From NCBI RefSeq assembly GCF_000429705.1, contig NZ_KE386941.1:868001-932000 (forward strand): a stretch of DNA of 64,000 nucleotides, given 5' to 3'. How positions within the stretch are numbered: position 1 is the stretch's first letter; every line of letters begins with the position of its first letter. The DNA comes from Alteribacter aurantiacus DSM 18675 (GTDB lineage Bacteria > Bacillota > Bacilli > Bacillales > Salisediminibacteriaceae). Made by a program: the position numbers and the translations under genes. Shown here piece after piece: positions 44,722 to 52,658 of this stretch. A model generated the notes under the pieces. It worked only from the letters and a program-made list of their open reading frames with translations. It was not told the DNA's origin and did no database searches.

Positions 44722-45498
44722 TTGGGACATACAATAACCAAAGATTTGTCGTTGGAAGTGATTATTCAAGCGATGGATTACACAAGGGCAGGAGTCATTA
44801 TTACTGATCCCGACATGGAAGACAATCCGATTGTTTATGCGAATCGTGCATTTGAAGCAATATCAGGCTATGAGCCAAAAGAATTTTTAGGGAAAAACTG
44901 TAGGCTATTACAAGGTCCGGAAACATCAACGGATACGATAGCGGAGATGAAACGTGCAATAGATTTAAAACAACAAATCACCGTTACGATAAAGAATTAT
45001 CGAAAAAATGGGGAAACCTTCTGGAATGAATTACATATTGACCCAGTCTATGTTGAAAAAGAAGCGAAGTATTATTTTATCGGAGTTCAAAAAGACATAT
45101 CCGAGTACAAAGAATCAAAGGAAAAACTTCAATCTTACTTGGAGGAAGTGTCGAGATTATCTACTCCGATTGTACCTATTGAAGACGGGGTATCCGTACT
45201 TCCGCTAATTGGTAATGTAGATGAAGGGAGATTGGAGATCATTTTGCAAAATATTACTTCTGCTGTATCGCAATCGAAAGATCATACATTAATTCTTGAC
45301 CTTTCAGGGCTTACAGACCTTAATGAACATGTTATTCGCGGAGTATTTAATTTAAATGACCTTCTACGCCTATTAGGCACTCAATTGCTCATAACCGGTA
45401 TTTCATCTCGCTTGGCTATAAAAGCAACCCAGCTACAAATTGACCTTTCTTCAATCAGGACTTACGCAACGGTGAAAGAAGCAATTACACACCGGTAA
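44722..45498 (+). CDS. ytvA: LOV-STAS blue-light photoreceptor of the YtvA type
   Basis: About 258 residues from a TTG at 44722, chosen because GGGGGAAA lies upstream and the promoter places the transcript start near 44683. The LOV domain (about 15-135) contains GKNCRLLQGPETS, with Cys60 as the residue that forms the flavin C4a adduct. VYANRAFEAISGYEPKEFLG and FWNELHIDPVY also match. A J-alpha linker leads to a STAS domain (about 150-258) with LILDLSGLTDL. In B. subtilis YtvA (261 residues) sits in the stressosome and activates the sigma-B response to blue light. It is divergent from pepF. Confidence 0.93.
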   Translation: MGHTITKDLSLEVIIQAMDYTRAGVIITDPDMEDNPIVYANRAFEAISGYEPKEFLGKNCRLLQGPETSTDTIAEMKRAIDLKQQITVTIKNYRKNGETFWNELHIDPVYVEKEAKYYFIGVQKDISEYKESKEKLQSYLEEVSRLSTPIVPIEDGVSVLPLIGNVDEGRLEIILQNITSAVSQSKDHTLILDLSGLTDLNEHVIRGVFNLNDLLRLLGTQLLITGISSRLAIKATQLQIDLSSIRTYATVKEAITHR

Positions 45499-45598
45499 TC
45501 GTTTTGGACTTGATCTGTGAGCCACAAAACTAAGAAATGATGTTTCGTACTTACTAGTGGTAGTATCTGATAAGGTGTACCTGTTACGTTAATATCTT

Positions 45599-45640
45599 AA
45601 AAGGCGCTGAAAAGGTTTTTTCCTTTTTGGGGCCTTTTAT
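45599..45640 (+). terminator. Likely terminator about 100 bases after the LOV-STAS gene
   Basis: AAAAGGCGCTGAAAAGG and CCTTTTTGGGGCCTTTT pair with a few mismatches around TTTTTT. The 45499-45862 gap holds only this and the promoter at 45770. Confidence 0.6.
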
Positions 45641-45769
45641 TTAGGTCTATTGTACGCGAAAAAAAGCGAGGGGTCTTTCAAGTGCCTTTGTTTAATACTC
45701 ATATTGTTTATTCGTATTCCTGTTAACGTAGATGTTAGGGCTTCGTTTTTGATAATCGTTAAATATGTA

Positions 45770-45799
45770 TTGACACCGATTTAAATACTGTCATATACT
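45770..45799 (+). promoter_or_regulatory. Promoter of the ABC importer operon with inverted repeat
   Basis: TTGACA (45770-45775) and TATACT (45794-45799) are 18 bases apart. TGACA and TGTCA at 45771 and 45789 are inverted arms that cover the spacer, centred on ATTTAAAT. This could be the binding site of a dimeric regulator. Confidence 0.6.
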
Positions 45800-45862
45800 A
45801 ATGAAGATAATTCCGAGTAAGATGATAAGAATTAAACGTTTTTTGTATTTGGAGGTCTGTAT

Positions 45863-46711
45863 ATGGAGCGAGTGAGCATAAAGAATGTAGAGAAAACGTT
45901 TGTGAACGATGACAAAGAAAAAAAATCATTTACTGTTTTCGATGACATTAGTCTGGATGTGCAACCAGGTGAATTTGTATCCCTGCTTGGACCTTCCGGA
46001 TGTGGGAAGTCCACATTATTAAATATTGTTGCAGGTCTTGATAAGGCTACAGAAGGGGAAGTGAAGGTCGGTGACAATATCGTATCGGAACCAGGTTCCG
46101 ATCGTGGAGTGGTTTTCCAAGAGGCGGCATTGATGCCGTGGCTTAGTGTCGTTGAGAATGTGAAGTTTGCCCTAAGAAAGAAGATGGATAAAGATGCGGC
46201 ACAAGCGGAAGCGGAAAAGTACCTTAAGCTTGTACATTTAAGCAAATTCATGGATTCTTATCCGCATGAATTATCCGGGGGAATGAAGCAAAGGGTTGCT
46301 ATTGCGCGAGCATTAGCCATGAATCCCAAGATTTTATTAATGGATGAACCCTTTGGGGCACTCGACGAACAAACGCGATCGATGCTACACAAAGAAGTCC
46401 AATATATCTGGGAAGAAACGAAAAAGACGATCCTTTTTGTTACACATAATATAAGAGAAGCGATTCTCTTGTCTGATCGCATTGTGTTAATGGGCACTAG
46501 GCCTGGTGGGATTCGGAAAATCTATCCGGTTGATTTACCCCGTCCTAGGACGCCTGCTTCTGAAGAATTTATAAAACTTGAACAAGATATCATGTCCATT
46601 TTGGGCGGTGAAATAGAGAAAGTAATGAGGGAGGAGATGGGAGATGACTTCAACAGCCAGAAGGCTTCTCTTCTTTACGGCACTAATCGTAACATGGGAG
46701 ATCATATTTAG
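45863..46711 (+). CDS. ABC transporter ATP-binding protein (NitT/TauT/SsuB-like)
   Basis: The 282-residue ATPase has Walker A GPSGCGKST near 50-58, Q-loop VVFQEAALMPW, signature LSGGMKQRVAIARAL and Walker B ILLMDEPFGALDEQTR, then the H-loop FVTHNIREA. GALDEQTR and the ALMPWLSVVENV phrase are typical of the nitrate/sulfonate/taurine group. ATG 45863 follows GGAGGT. The C-terminal 22 codons overlap the permease gene by 68 bases in another frame, an unusually long overlap. It energises uptake with the next two genes. Confidence 0.92.
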   Translation: MERVSIKNVEKTFVNDDKEKKSFTVFDDISLDVQPGEFVSLLGPSGCGKSTLLNIVAGLDKATEGEVKVGDNIVSEPGSDRGVVFQEAALMPWLSVVENVKFALRKKMDKDAAQAEAEKYLKLVHLSKFMDSYPHELSGGMKQRVAIARALAMNPKILLMDEPFGALDEQTRSMLHKEVQYIWEETKKTILFVTHNIREAILLSDRIVLMGTRPGGIRKIYPVDLPRPRTPASEEFIKLEQDIMSILGGEIEKVMREEMGDDFNSQKASLLYGTNRNMGDHI

Positions 46712-47420
46712 AGTAAACTTACAAACGAATTTTTGGGCGACAACGTTGTTTCCTTCTCCGATTGGAGCAGTTGAACAATTATACCGAGGTTTCTTTGAAA
46801 CAGGGATCCTTCGAGTTGCCCTTTTTGAAAGTATTCAAAGAATAACGGTAGGCTTCATTTTAGCTGTCATTATCGGTGGTGTTTTAGGCATTCTTCTTGC
46901 TACATCCAAACTTGCTGATGAAACGCTTGGCTCGCTCGTAATCGCTTTGCAGCCTGTGCCAAGTATTGTATGGCTTCCAATCGCCTTAATGATGTTTCAA
47001 GGTGGTGGAGGTGCCATTTTATTCGTAGTTGTCCTCGGTGGAACGTGGGCGATGACCCTGAACATGCGAATGGGTATTAAAAATGTTCAGCCTATCTTAA
47101 TTCGCGCAGCTAGAACAATGGGCTACAAAAAAACAGAGCTAGTATGGAAAGTGATGTTACCCGCTTCCATTCCGTCCGCATTAACAGGCGCCAGATTAGC
47201 GTGGGCATTTGGGTGGCGTGCATTGATGGCTGCAGAATTGATTGGTCGTGGAGGACTTGGTCGTACGTTAATGGATGCTCGTGACTTTTATAATATGGAC
47301 CTTGTTGTTGCAATCATGTTTATCATATCTGCAATCGGTTTAACGGTAGAATACTTTGTGTTCAGCAAAGTAGAGAAACGAGTGTTATCGAGATGGGGTC
47401 TAAACGCAAATCAATCATAA
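46644..47420 (+). CDS. ABC transporter permease (NitT/TauT/SsuC-like)
   Basis: The 258-residue protein has six membrane helices and the inner-membrane permease EAA-type loop RAARTMGYKKTELVWKVMLPASIPSALTG (key part AARTMGYKKTELVWKV near 155). LATSKLADETLGSLVIALQPVPSIVWLPIAL, in parts ALQPVPSIVWLPIAL, is characteristic of SsuC/TauC. ATG 46644 has GGAGG nine bases before it, inside the ATPase gene. Two copies presumably form the channel. The binding-protein gene follows 21 bases after its stop. Confidence 0.92.
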   Translation: MTSTARRLLFFTALIVTWEIIFRVNLQTNFWATTLFPSPIGAVEQLYRGFFETGILRVALFESIQRITVGFILAVIIGGVLGILLATSKLADETLGSLVIALQPVPSIVWLPIALMMFQGGGGAILFVVVLGGTWAMTLNMRMGIKNVQPILIRAARTMGYKKTELVWKVMLPASIPSALTGARLAWAFGWRALMAAELIGRGGLGRTLMDARDFYNMDLVVAIMFIISAIGLTVEYFVFSKVEKRVLSRWGLNANQS

Positions 47421-47441
47421 GTAATTGAAGGGGGAACTGAA

Positions 47442-48437
47442 ATGAAGAAAACGTTAGGACTGCTAACCGGTGCTGCTGTATTGGTTTTAGCAGCTTGTGG
47501 AGGCGGAGGGAGCTCAGCTTCAGATGAGGTAAACATTGGGTACTTTCCAAACTTGGATCACGCTGCTGCGATCGTAGGAAAAGAAAAAGGTTATTTTGAA
47601 GAAGAAATGACCGGGTCTGAAGTTGATTTCGTAAACTTCCCGAATGGAAATGATTTTATTGATGCATTGAGTACCGGAAATATTGATATGGGGTATGTTG
47701 GACCTGGACCTGCGATCAATTACTTCTTGCAAGGGGGGGACGTTGTGGTTATCGGAGCTGCTGCAAATGGGGCAACGTTAATCGTGTCTCGTGAAGACTC
47801 GGGTATTCACACGTTGGAAGACCTTGATGGCCATTCATTCTGTACTCCTGGTAATGGATGCACCCACAACGTACAGTTGGAAATTATGTTAGAAGGGATT
47901 GGGCTTAAATCTAATCGTCTAGGTGGAACGGTAGAACACCAATCCAGAGTGGCTCCGGCAAATATGGTGGCGATGTTTGAACAAGGTGATATTGATGCTG
48001 CTGCAGCGCCGGAACCGTGGGGCACGCTACTTGTTGAAGAGCATAATGCAAACGTGGTTGTTGAGTGGGATGACGTGTTCCTTGGTGAAGAGCTTGCAAG
48101 TGTTGTCATTGTAACTACAAACGAATTTTTGGAAAATAATCCGGAAAAAGTGGAGCAGGCCTTGACTGCTCATAAACGAGCTGTTGATTACACAGTAGAA
48201 GATCCGGACGACACCCTAAAAACGATTAATGATTCATTATATAATTTGACTCAAACGAGACTTCCGGAAACAGTACTTGAAAATGCTTGGGAACGTATGG
48301 TTGTTACAACCGAAACCCACGCAGATGCTCTTCAATTTTGGGCGACAGCCTCTTATGAATTGAACTTTATTGAAGATGAGCCCGATTTGGATGGCTTTGT
48401 AGACACTTCGATCCTGGATCGGATTGTAGAAGAATAG
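47442..48437 (+). CDS. ABC transporter substrate-binding lipoprotein (NitT/TauT family)
   Basis: The 331-residue protein has a lipoprotein signal with lipobox LAAC at about 16-19, then GGGGSS. The fold is the type II periplasmic-binding fold: VNIGYFPNLDHAAAIVGKEK, GNIDMGYVGPGPAINYFL and QGDIDAAAAPEPWGTLL are standard NitT/TauT segments. A CTPGNGCTHNVQ segment near 127-138 replaces the TPQLGNTQD of common sulfonate proteins and has two cysteines. The ligand is likely a small anion or sulfonate, or a pyrimidine precursor; it cannot be told. It is the last gene of a three-gene operon. Confidence 0.9.
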   Translation: MKKTLGLLTGAAVLVLAACGGGGSSASDEVNIGYFPNLDHAAAIVGKEKGYFEEEMTGSEVDFVNFPNGNDFIDALSTGNIDMGYVGPGPAINYFLQGGDVVVIGAAANGATLIVSREDSGIHTLEDLDGHSFCTPGNGCTHNVQLEIMLEGIGLKSNRLGGTVEHQSRVAPANMVAMFEQGDIDAAAAPEPWGTLLVEEHNANVVVEWDDVFLGEELASVVIVTTNEFLENNPEKVEQALTAHKRAVDYTVEDPDDTLKTINDSLYNLTQTRLPETVLENAWERMVVTTETHADALQFWATASYELNFIEDEPDLDGFVDTSILDRIVEE

Positions 48438-48439
48438 TT

Positions 48440-48476
48440 GTTTAAAAAACCGTCACTCTGTGGCGGTTTTTTAAAC
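48440..48476 (+). terminator. Terminator after the ABC importer operon
   Basis: GTTTAAAAAACCG pairs with CGGTTTTTTAAAC around an 11-base loop that can extend the stem slightly. Confidence 0.88.
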
Positions 48477-48600
48477 AAAACCGCTGTTTTTGGAAGAAGC
48501 ATTGCTTTTATACAAAGAAAAGTTAAAGGGGAAGGGCAGTGAAACAAACATTAAATAAAACATAAATAACCCCCCATAAAAAATATCTTTATATTCTGAC

Positions 48601-48618
48601 ATTAAACGACTGTTTAAT
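48601..48618. promoter_or_regulatory. Perfect palindrome before msrA, possible TetR-type operator (copy 2)
   Basis: ATTAAAC and GTTTAAT are perfect arms around GACT. It differs from the palindrome at 17940 mainly in the outer base and spacer. It lies about 110 bases before the msrA start, upstream of the probable promoter. Confidence 0.45.
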
Positions 48619-48711
48619 TTTTTAAAAAGGGTGTTTATTGGACGACGAGATCGGCTTTTGTATGATAAACTGATAACGTGCTAAATGATACTATGATGTT
48701 AGGTGATTATA

Positions 48712-49239
48712 ATGACTTCACGATATGAAACAGCAACGTTTGCAGGCGGTTGCTTTTGGTGTATGGTTAAACCTTTTGATGAACTACCGGGGATTATCGA
48801 TGTTCAATCCGGTTATACGGGAGGACATGTGGAAAACCCTAGCTATACACAAGTAAAAGAAGGAGAAACAGGGCATTACGAAGCTATTCAAATAACCTAT
48901 GACCCTGAAGTTTTCTCTTATGACTGCCTATTAAATTTATATTGGCCACAAATTGATCCGACAGATAGTGATGGCCAGTTTATTGACCGTGGGCCTCAAT
49001 ATCGAACTGCTATTTTTTATCATAGCTCGAAACAAAAAAGAGCAGCAGAAAAATCAAAAAGAGTATTGGAAGAAAAGGGTCCTTTTAAAGAACCTATTGT
49101 AACTAAAATCCTTCCTGCATATGATTTTTATCCTGCTGAAGAAGAACACCAAAAGTTCTATAAGAAAAATCCGGCCAAATATAAGCTTGAAAGAGTAAGT
49201 TCCGGAAGAGATGCCTTTATTGATAAACATTGGAAGTGA
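48712..49239 (+). CDS. msrA: Peptide methionine sulfoxide reductase A
   Basis: The 175-residue protein starts at ATG 48712; a TTAGGTGA site precedes it. ATFAGGCFWCMVKPFDELPG holds the catalytic Cys14 (GCFWC). GYTGGHVENPSYTQV and YDPEVFSYDCLLNLYW follow, then RGPQYRTAIFYH. It reduces the S-epimer of methionine sulfoxide in proteins, using thioredoxin. There is no MsrB fusion and no msrB neighbour in view. The palindrome at 48601 may control it. A PNPOx-like gene follows about 60 bases later. Confidence 0.94.
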   Translation: MTSRYETATFAGGCFWCMVKPFDELPGIIDVQSGYTGGHVENPSYTQVKEGETGHYEAIQITYDPEVFSYDCLLNLYWPQIDPTDSDGQFIDRGPQYRTAIFYHSSKQKRAAEKSKRVLEEKGPFKEPIVTKILPAYDFYPAEEEHQKFYKKNPAKYKLERVSSGRDAFIDKHWK

Positions 49240-49302
49240 GTGGTTTTATTTTAATCTCTTTGAGGAATAGTAAAGATATCTTTCTCAAGGAGTGGTTGAA
49301 AC

Positions 49303-49725
49303 ATGAATGAACATGCACTAAAAGATCGGATTCAAACGTTACTTGACAACCATAAAGTGGGGACACTGGCAACGGTTAGAAACAATCGTCCCAATTCCAG
49401 GTACATGACATTTTTTAATGATGGATTAATGCTATACACACCTACTAATAAAGAGACTCATAAAGCCGAGGATATTCGGGAAAACCCTTATGTACACATT
49501 CTTCTCGGATACGACGGGGAAGGGTATGAGGATCCTTATTTGGAGATTGAAGGAAAAGTTGAAATTAAAGACGATCAAGCCATGAAGGAAAAAGTATGGC
49601 ATGAAAAAATGTCAAAATGGTTTGATGGACCAAGCGATCCTGAGTTTGTCCTTTTGCAAATCTCGCCGTCCGCGATCAGGCTGATGAATGATGGTGAAGA
49701 AACACCTCAAACACTGGAATTGTAA
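49303..49725 (+). CDS. Pyridoxamine 5'-phosphate oxidase-like general stress protein (YdaG type)
   Basis: The 140-residue protein has the split-barrel flavin-binding fold. VGTLATVRNNRPNSRYMTFF near the start, ILLGYDGEGYEDPYLEIEGK in the middle and the WFDGPSDPEFVLLQI end match the general stress protein 26 group (B. subtilis YdaG). Members bind flavin or related cofactors; the reaction is not known. ATG 49303 follows CAAGGAGTGG. It could share a transcript with msrA. A terminator follows. Confidence 0.82.
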   Translation: MNEHALKDRIQTLLDNHKVGTLATVRNNRPNSRYMTFFNDGLMLYTPTNKETHKAEDIRENPYVHILLGYDGEGYEDPYLEIEGKVEIKDDQAMKEKVWHEKMSKWFDGPSDPEFVLLQISPSAIRLMNDGEETPQTLEL

Positions 49726-49768
49726 GCTAGACGTGATATGAAGACGGAAAGCGTATAATGTGTGCTTC

Positions 49769-49805
49769 AACGGTAGGAGAAACACTCCTGCCGTTTTTAT
49801 TTTTT
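49769..49805 (+). terminator. Intrinsic terminator after the stress protein gene
   Basis: ACGGTAGGAG pairs with CTCCTGCCGT around AAACA, followed by TTTTATTTTTT. The rest of the gap to 50026 shows no gene. Confidence 0.88.
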
Positions 49806-50026
49806 CTAAAAAAAGGTGAACCAGTAATGTGCGCCTAGCCCCAAACACGTTTCTTTCTTTGATGTAGTCGTTTTGTCTATTCATTTTCTGATATGACTTA
49901 CAAAAGCGAGTGTGCAAATTTCCATCATGCAAGTGTATACTCATTGTTAACATTTAATGATTCAGATAAGGGAACAAGGAGTTTTAGTCGCTTATGGAAA
50001 ATATGTACTGTAGGAGGTGCTTTTCC

Positions 50027-50380
50027 ATGAAGGACTGGTTTGGTGATATTTATAAAAAACATGAGGGAAAAGGGGATTTTGACTACCTTGAAGGGAAAGG
50101 TAAGCCGTTAAAAAGAGAGGTTCTTGAAGGGGACGTATTGGATCGTACGTTTAAGAGTGCAAACGTCGTTCCTGACTGGATTGAAAGAAGAAGAAAGGTC
50201 ATGAAAGAAATGGAGACTCTTATTGCATTGAAGGATCACATGGAACCCGATGATTACTCCCATAGAATTGAACAAATCAACGACTTAATCAGAAAATACA
50301 ATAAAAAATGTCCGCCCGTCATGCAACGGGGGCTAATCAGTCCGAACAATCTTGAACAGCGTTACCGTAGTTGGCAATAA
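50027..50380 (+). CDS. DUF1992 (DnaJ-homologue subfamily C member 28-like) protein
   Basis: The 117-residue protein starts at ATG 50027 after AGGAGGTG. The segment GDFDYLEGKGKPLKREVLEG is the DUF1992 motif (FxxLxGxGKPL). Next are VVPDWIERRRKVMKE and NDLIRKYNKKCPPVMQRG. The N-terminal MKDWFGDIYKKHEGKG precedes it. The family is cytosolic and of unknown function, named from resemblance to part of DNAJC28. No J domain is present here. It stands alone. Confidence 0.82.
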   Translation: MKDWFGDIYKKHEGKGDFDYLEGKGKPLKREVLEGDVLDRTFKSANVVPDWIERRRKVMKEMETLIALKDHMEPDDYSHRIEQINDLIRKYNKKCPPVMQRGLISPNNLEQRYRSWQ

Positions 50381-50504
50381 GTGAAGGATGAACCAAAAAA
50401 CAAATAAAAAAGGGCCTTGATCGCGTAGGCGATGGAGCTTGACGGAGAAAAGGAATGTCCCTAAATGATTCGAAAAATATATTTAATGGGTTTTATAAAT
50501 GACA

Positions 50505-50540
50505 AAAGCCGGAACCAAAAGAGAAAGGGTCCCGGCCAAA
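50505..50540 (-). terminator. Terminator for the LysM/Gmad2 gene
   Basis: On the minus strand GCCGGGACCC pairs with GGTTCCGGC and is followed by TTTTGTC. It lies beyond the hairpin repeat at 50541. Confidence 0.75.
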
Positions 50541-50590
50541 TATGAATGCACTGAAAAAGTTAAAGATCGAACTTTTTCAGTGCATTCATA
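50541..50590. repeat. Hairpin repeat with AAAGATCG loop, copy 2
   Basis: Perfect 21-base arms begin TATGAATGCACTGAAAAAGT, with the loop AAAGATCG and the exact complement after it (50570-50590). It sits 14 bases after the stop of the LysM gene (minus strand) and before its terminator. The core matches copies 1 and 3, while the outer arm bases differ but still pair. Confidence 0.85.
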
Positions 50591-50604
50591 TAAAATGAGG
50601 TGTT

Positions 50605-51417
50605 TTAATTTCCGGAGAATCGTACCTTTACCTTAACGAGGTCGTTGATTTCTCCATCCTTAGCACTTCTTGTATACACCCACAGTTCTCCCGTCTCACT
50701 TCTTGGGCGCTCATCAAAAGGGACACTTACCATAAAAGGACCGTATGCTGGACCTGCTAAGGCTGCAGTTGTATAACGTTCTCTTGAGATAATACGATCA
50801 GTGTCGTCTTTAACCGAATATAAGACATTTGCTTCGAAGGCACGTGCCAAACCGGTAATAAGACTTCCATCACTAAAGAGGCTTCCAGGCCTTGGTTCAA
50901 AAACGACGATATTCTTTGATGAAGGAGTAGGTACAATCAAATGCGTTCCTTCATAAATCAGATCAGGTGAAATGCTCATGCGATAACGATTAGCATTTAA
51001 AATTGTTTGTAACGAGACCCCCAACGAGCCGGCAATAGAAGAAAGAGAATCACCTTCTTCAATTTCATAAATGACAGCCGGAATGATCACTTGTTGAAAT
51101 GGATAAACAAAATGAGGGTTTTGTATGGTGTCATTCATGCCTGCTAAAAGATCCGCTCTAGCATGAATGAGACGACCGATGGAGTATAATGTTTCACCTT
51201 GCACGATTGCGTACAAGGTTACACTGCGATCGAGATCCTTTTTCGGGATGACCAGTTGACTACCGGGATAGATGAGGTAGTTCTCCGTAAAAGGGGGGTA
51301 TAGAGCATTCGCTTTTACAATCAAATCTACATCACTCTCATACCTAACGGCTAAAGAATAGAGTGTATCTCCATGTTGAACCGTATGAATAATATGAGTG
51401 CCTTCTAAAATAGCCAT
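50605..51417 (-). CDS. LysM protein with C-terminal Gmad2 domain
   Basis: The 270-residue protein starts at ATG 51417, five bases after AGGAGGTGG; an in-frame GTG lies inside that site. Three LysM repeats are visible: IIHTVQHGDTLYSLAVRYES (about 7-55), LYAIVQGETLYSIGRLIHA (about 62-108) and YEIEEGDSLSSIAGSLGVS (about 111-160). The remaining part, IVVFEPRPGSLF...FEANVLYSVKD...GPAYGPFMVSVPF, is an Ig-like Gmad2 domain, which occurs in spore germination proteins. There is no signal peptide, as in several spore-coat LysM proteins, so it may act in the spore envelope. That site is an inference. Confidence 0.83.
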   Translation of the reverse strand: MAILEGTHIIHTVQHGDTLYSLAVRYESDVDLIVKANALYPPFTENYLIYPGSQLVIPKKDLDRSVTLYAIVQGETLYSIGRLIHARADLLAGMNDTIQNPHFVYPFQQVIIPAVIYEIEEGDSLSSIAGSLGVSLQTILNANRYRMSISPDLIYEGTHLIVPTPSSKNIVVFEPRPGSLFSDGSLITGLARAFEANVLYSVKDDTDRIISRERYTTAALAGPAYGPFMVSVPFDERPRSETGELWVYTRSAKDGEINDLVKVKVRFSGN

Positions 51418-51598
51418 TTTAACCACCTCCTATCTACATAAATATGCCCCAAGCTTTCTTAATAGACTGGTTCGGAATTTCAATTCTTAAGATTTTCCAG
51501 CAAAGCTTTTAATACATTTCACGGTATTAGAGGTTTAAAAAATGCGAAATAAGTAAACATATACTCTGTGTAGATTAAATACGAGGAGTGAGATAATA

Positions 51599-52024
51599 AT
51601 GTCAGAAGTCATGTTTACATCTAAAGCAACAGCAAAAGGTGGAAGAGAAGGGCATGTGAAGTCCGTTAGTGGCGTTTTGGATCATAATTTAGTTATGCCT
51701 AAAGGAAATAATGCCACAACGGAAGGGACAAACCCTGAAGAACTGTTTGCGGCAGGTTATGCTGCGTGTTTTGATGGCGCATTAAACCTCATTGCTTCAA
51801 ACGCCGATAAAGAAATCGAATCGGACATTACAGCAGAAGTAAGTTTAATGAAAGATCAATCAGATGACGGCTTCAAGCTAGGGGTCACTCTTCAAGTTAA
51901 TATTCAAGGCGTTACCCAAGAAGATGCTGAAGAATTGGCTCATAAAGCCCATGATTTTTGTCCATACTCCAAAGCTACGAGAAACAATATTGATGTGTCG
52001 TTGAATGTAACCGGAAGAGAATAA
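51599..52024 (+). CDS. ohr: Organic hydroperoxide resistance protein (Ohr)
   Basis: The 141-residue protein has the Ohr/OsmC fold with the two catalytic cysteines: Cys57 in AAGYAACFDGAL and Cys121 in HDFCPYSKATRNN. The TEGTNPEELFAAGYAAC and NIDVSLNV blocks are typical of Ohr proteins rather than OsmC. It reduces organic peroxides using a lipoylated or dithiol donor. In B. subtilis OhrA is repressed by OhrR; no ohrR is adjacent here. ATG 51599 follows GAGGAGTGAG. Its terminator extends into the ribosome binding site of ykuD. Confidence 0.93.
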   Translation: MSEVMFTSKATAKGGREGHVKSVSGVLDHNLVMPKGNNATTEGTNPEELFAAGYAACFDGALNLIASNADKEIESDITAEVSLMKDQSDDGFKLGVTLQVNIQGVTQEDAEELAHKAHDFCPYSKATRNNIDVSLNVTGRE

Positions 52025-52030
52025 CTAAAC

Positions 52031-52081
52031 AAACCCTCCTGAACATACACATTTAAAAAACGTGTGTTCAGGAGGGTTTTT
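52031..52081 (+). terminator. Terminator of ohr that contains the ykuD ribosome binding site
   Basis: AAACCCTCCTGAACA pairs with TGTTCAGGAGGGTTT, the 3' arm being followed by TT and then the ykuD ATG at 52082. AGGAGGG at 52070-52076 is in the 3' arm, so the folded hairpin both ends the ohr transcript and would hide the ykuD start site in a read-through transcript. Confidence 0.82.
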
Positions 52082-52579
52082 ATGTACCAACATATTGTTA
52101 AAGCAGGAGAAACGCTATTTTCGATCTCGGAAGATTACCGAACTCCCTACCAAGTCATACTACAAGCAAACCAATTACCAAATCCGAACCTTATTTTCGT
52201 AGGACAGGCGATCATCATTCCTGGAATTCCTGATCCTGACCAAATCCCATACTCCATTCTTGTGTCTATTTCGAATCGGACTTTAACGTTATATGAAAAC
52301 AATAGAGTTGTAGCTGTTTATCCAATAGCTGTAGGTAGAATGCTGTTTGACACACCTATTGGAGACTTTATTATTGTTAATCGCGAACCCAATCCAGGTG
52401 GCCCTTTTGGTGCACTTTGGCTATCTCTTTCTAAAAAGAGTTATGGTATTCATGGCACCAATGACCCTTCTTCAATCGGGCAGGCTGTCTCTAGAGGGTG
52501 CGTAAGAATGTTTAACAATGATGTTTTGGAGCTTGGATCGATTGTTCCTAATGGTACGAGGGTGAGCATAAGACCATAG
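52082..52579 (+). CDS. ykuD: L,D-transpeptidase with LysM domain (YkuD)
   Basis: The 165-residue protein matches B. subtilis YkuD in length and order. The LysM domain is at about 2-47 (YQHIVKAGETLFSISEDY). The catalytic domain follows: VSISNRTLTLYENNRVV, then YGIHGTNDPSSIGQAVSRGC with His124 and the nucleophile Cys140, and VRMFNNDV. It makes 3-3 crosslinks or attaches proteins to peptidoglycan. There is no signal peptide, which is also true of B. subtilis YkuD, a spore-associated enzyme. ATG 52082 is chosen because AGGAGGG is five bases upstream. Confidence 0.93.
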   Translation: MYQHIVKAGETLFSISEDYRTPYQVILQANQLPNPNLIFVGQAIIIPGIPDPDQIPYSILVSISNRTLTLYENNRVVAVYPIAVGRMLFDTPIGDFIIVNREPNPGGPFGALWLSLSKKSYGIHGTNDPSSIGQAVSRGCVRMFNNDVLELGSIVPNGTRVSIRP

Positions 52580-52658
52580 AAAGAAATAAAGCTAAGGTGA
52601 GTAGGAGCACTCCTGTAAGGGTATAGAAAACTAATAATGTTTACCGGGAGTGTTCCTT

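Noticed and set aside
45499..45862. A riboswitch or T-box before the ABC importer
   Set aside because: The only hairpin is a simple terminator-like stem far upstream of a good promoter. Specific core sequences were not found.
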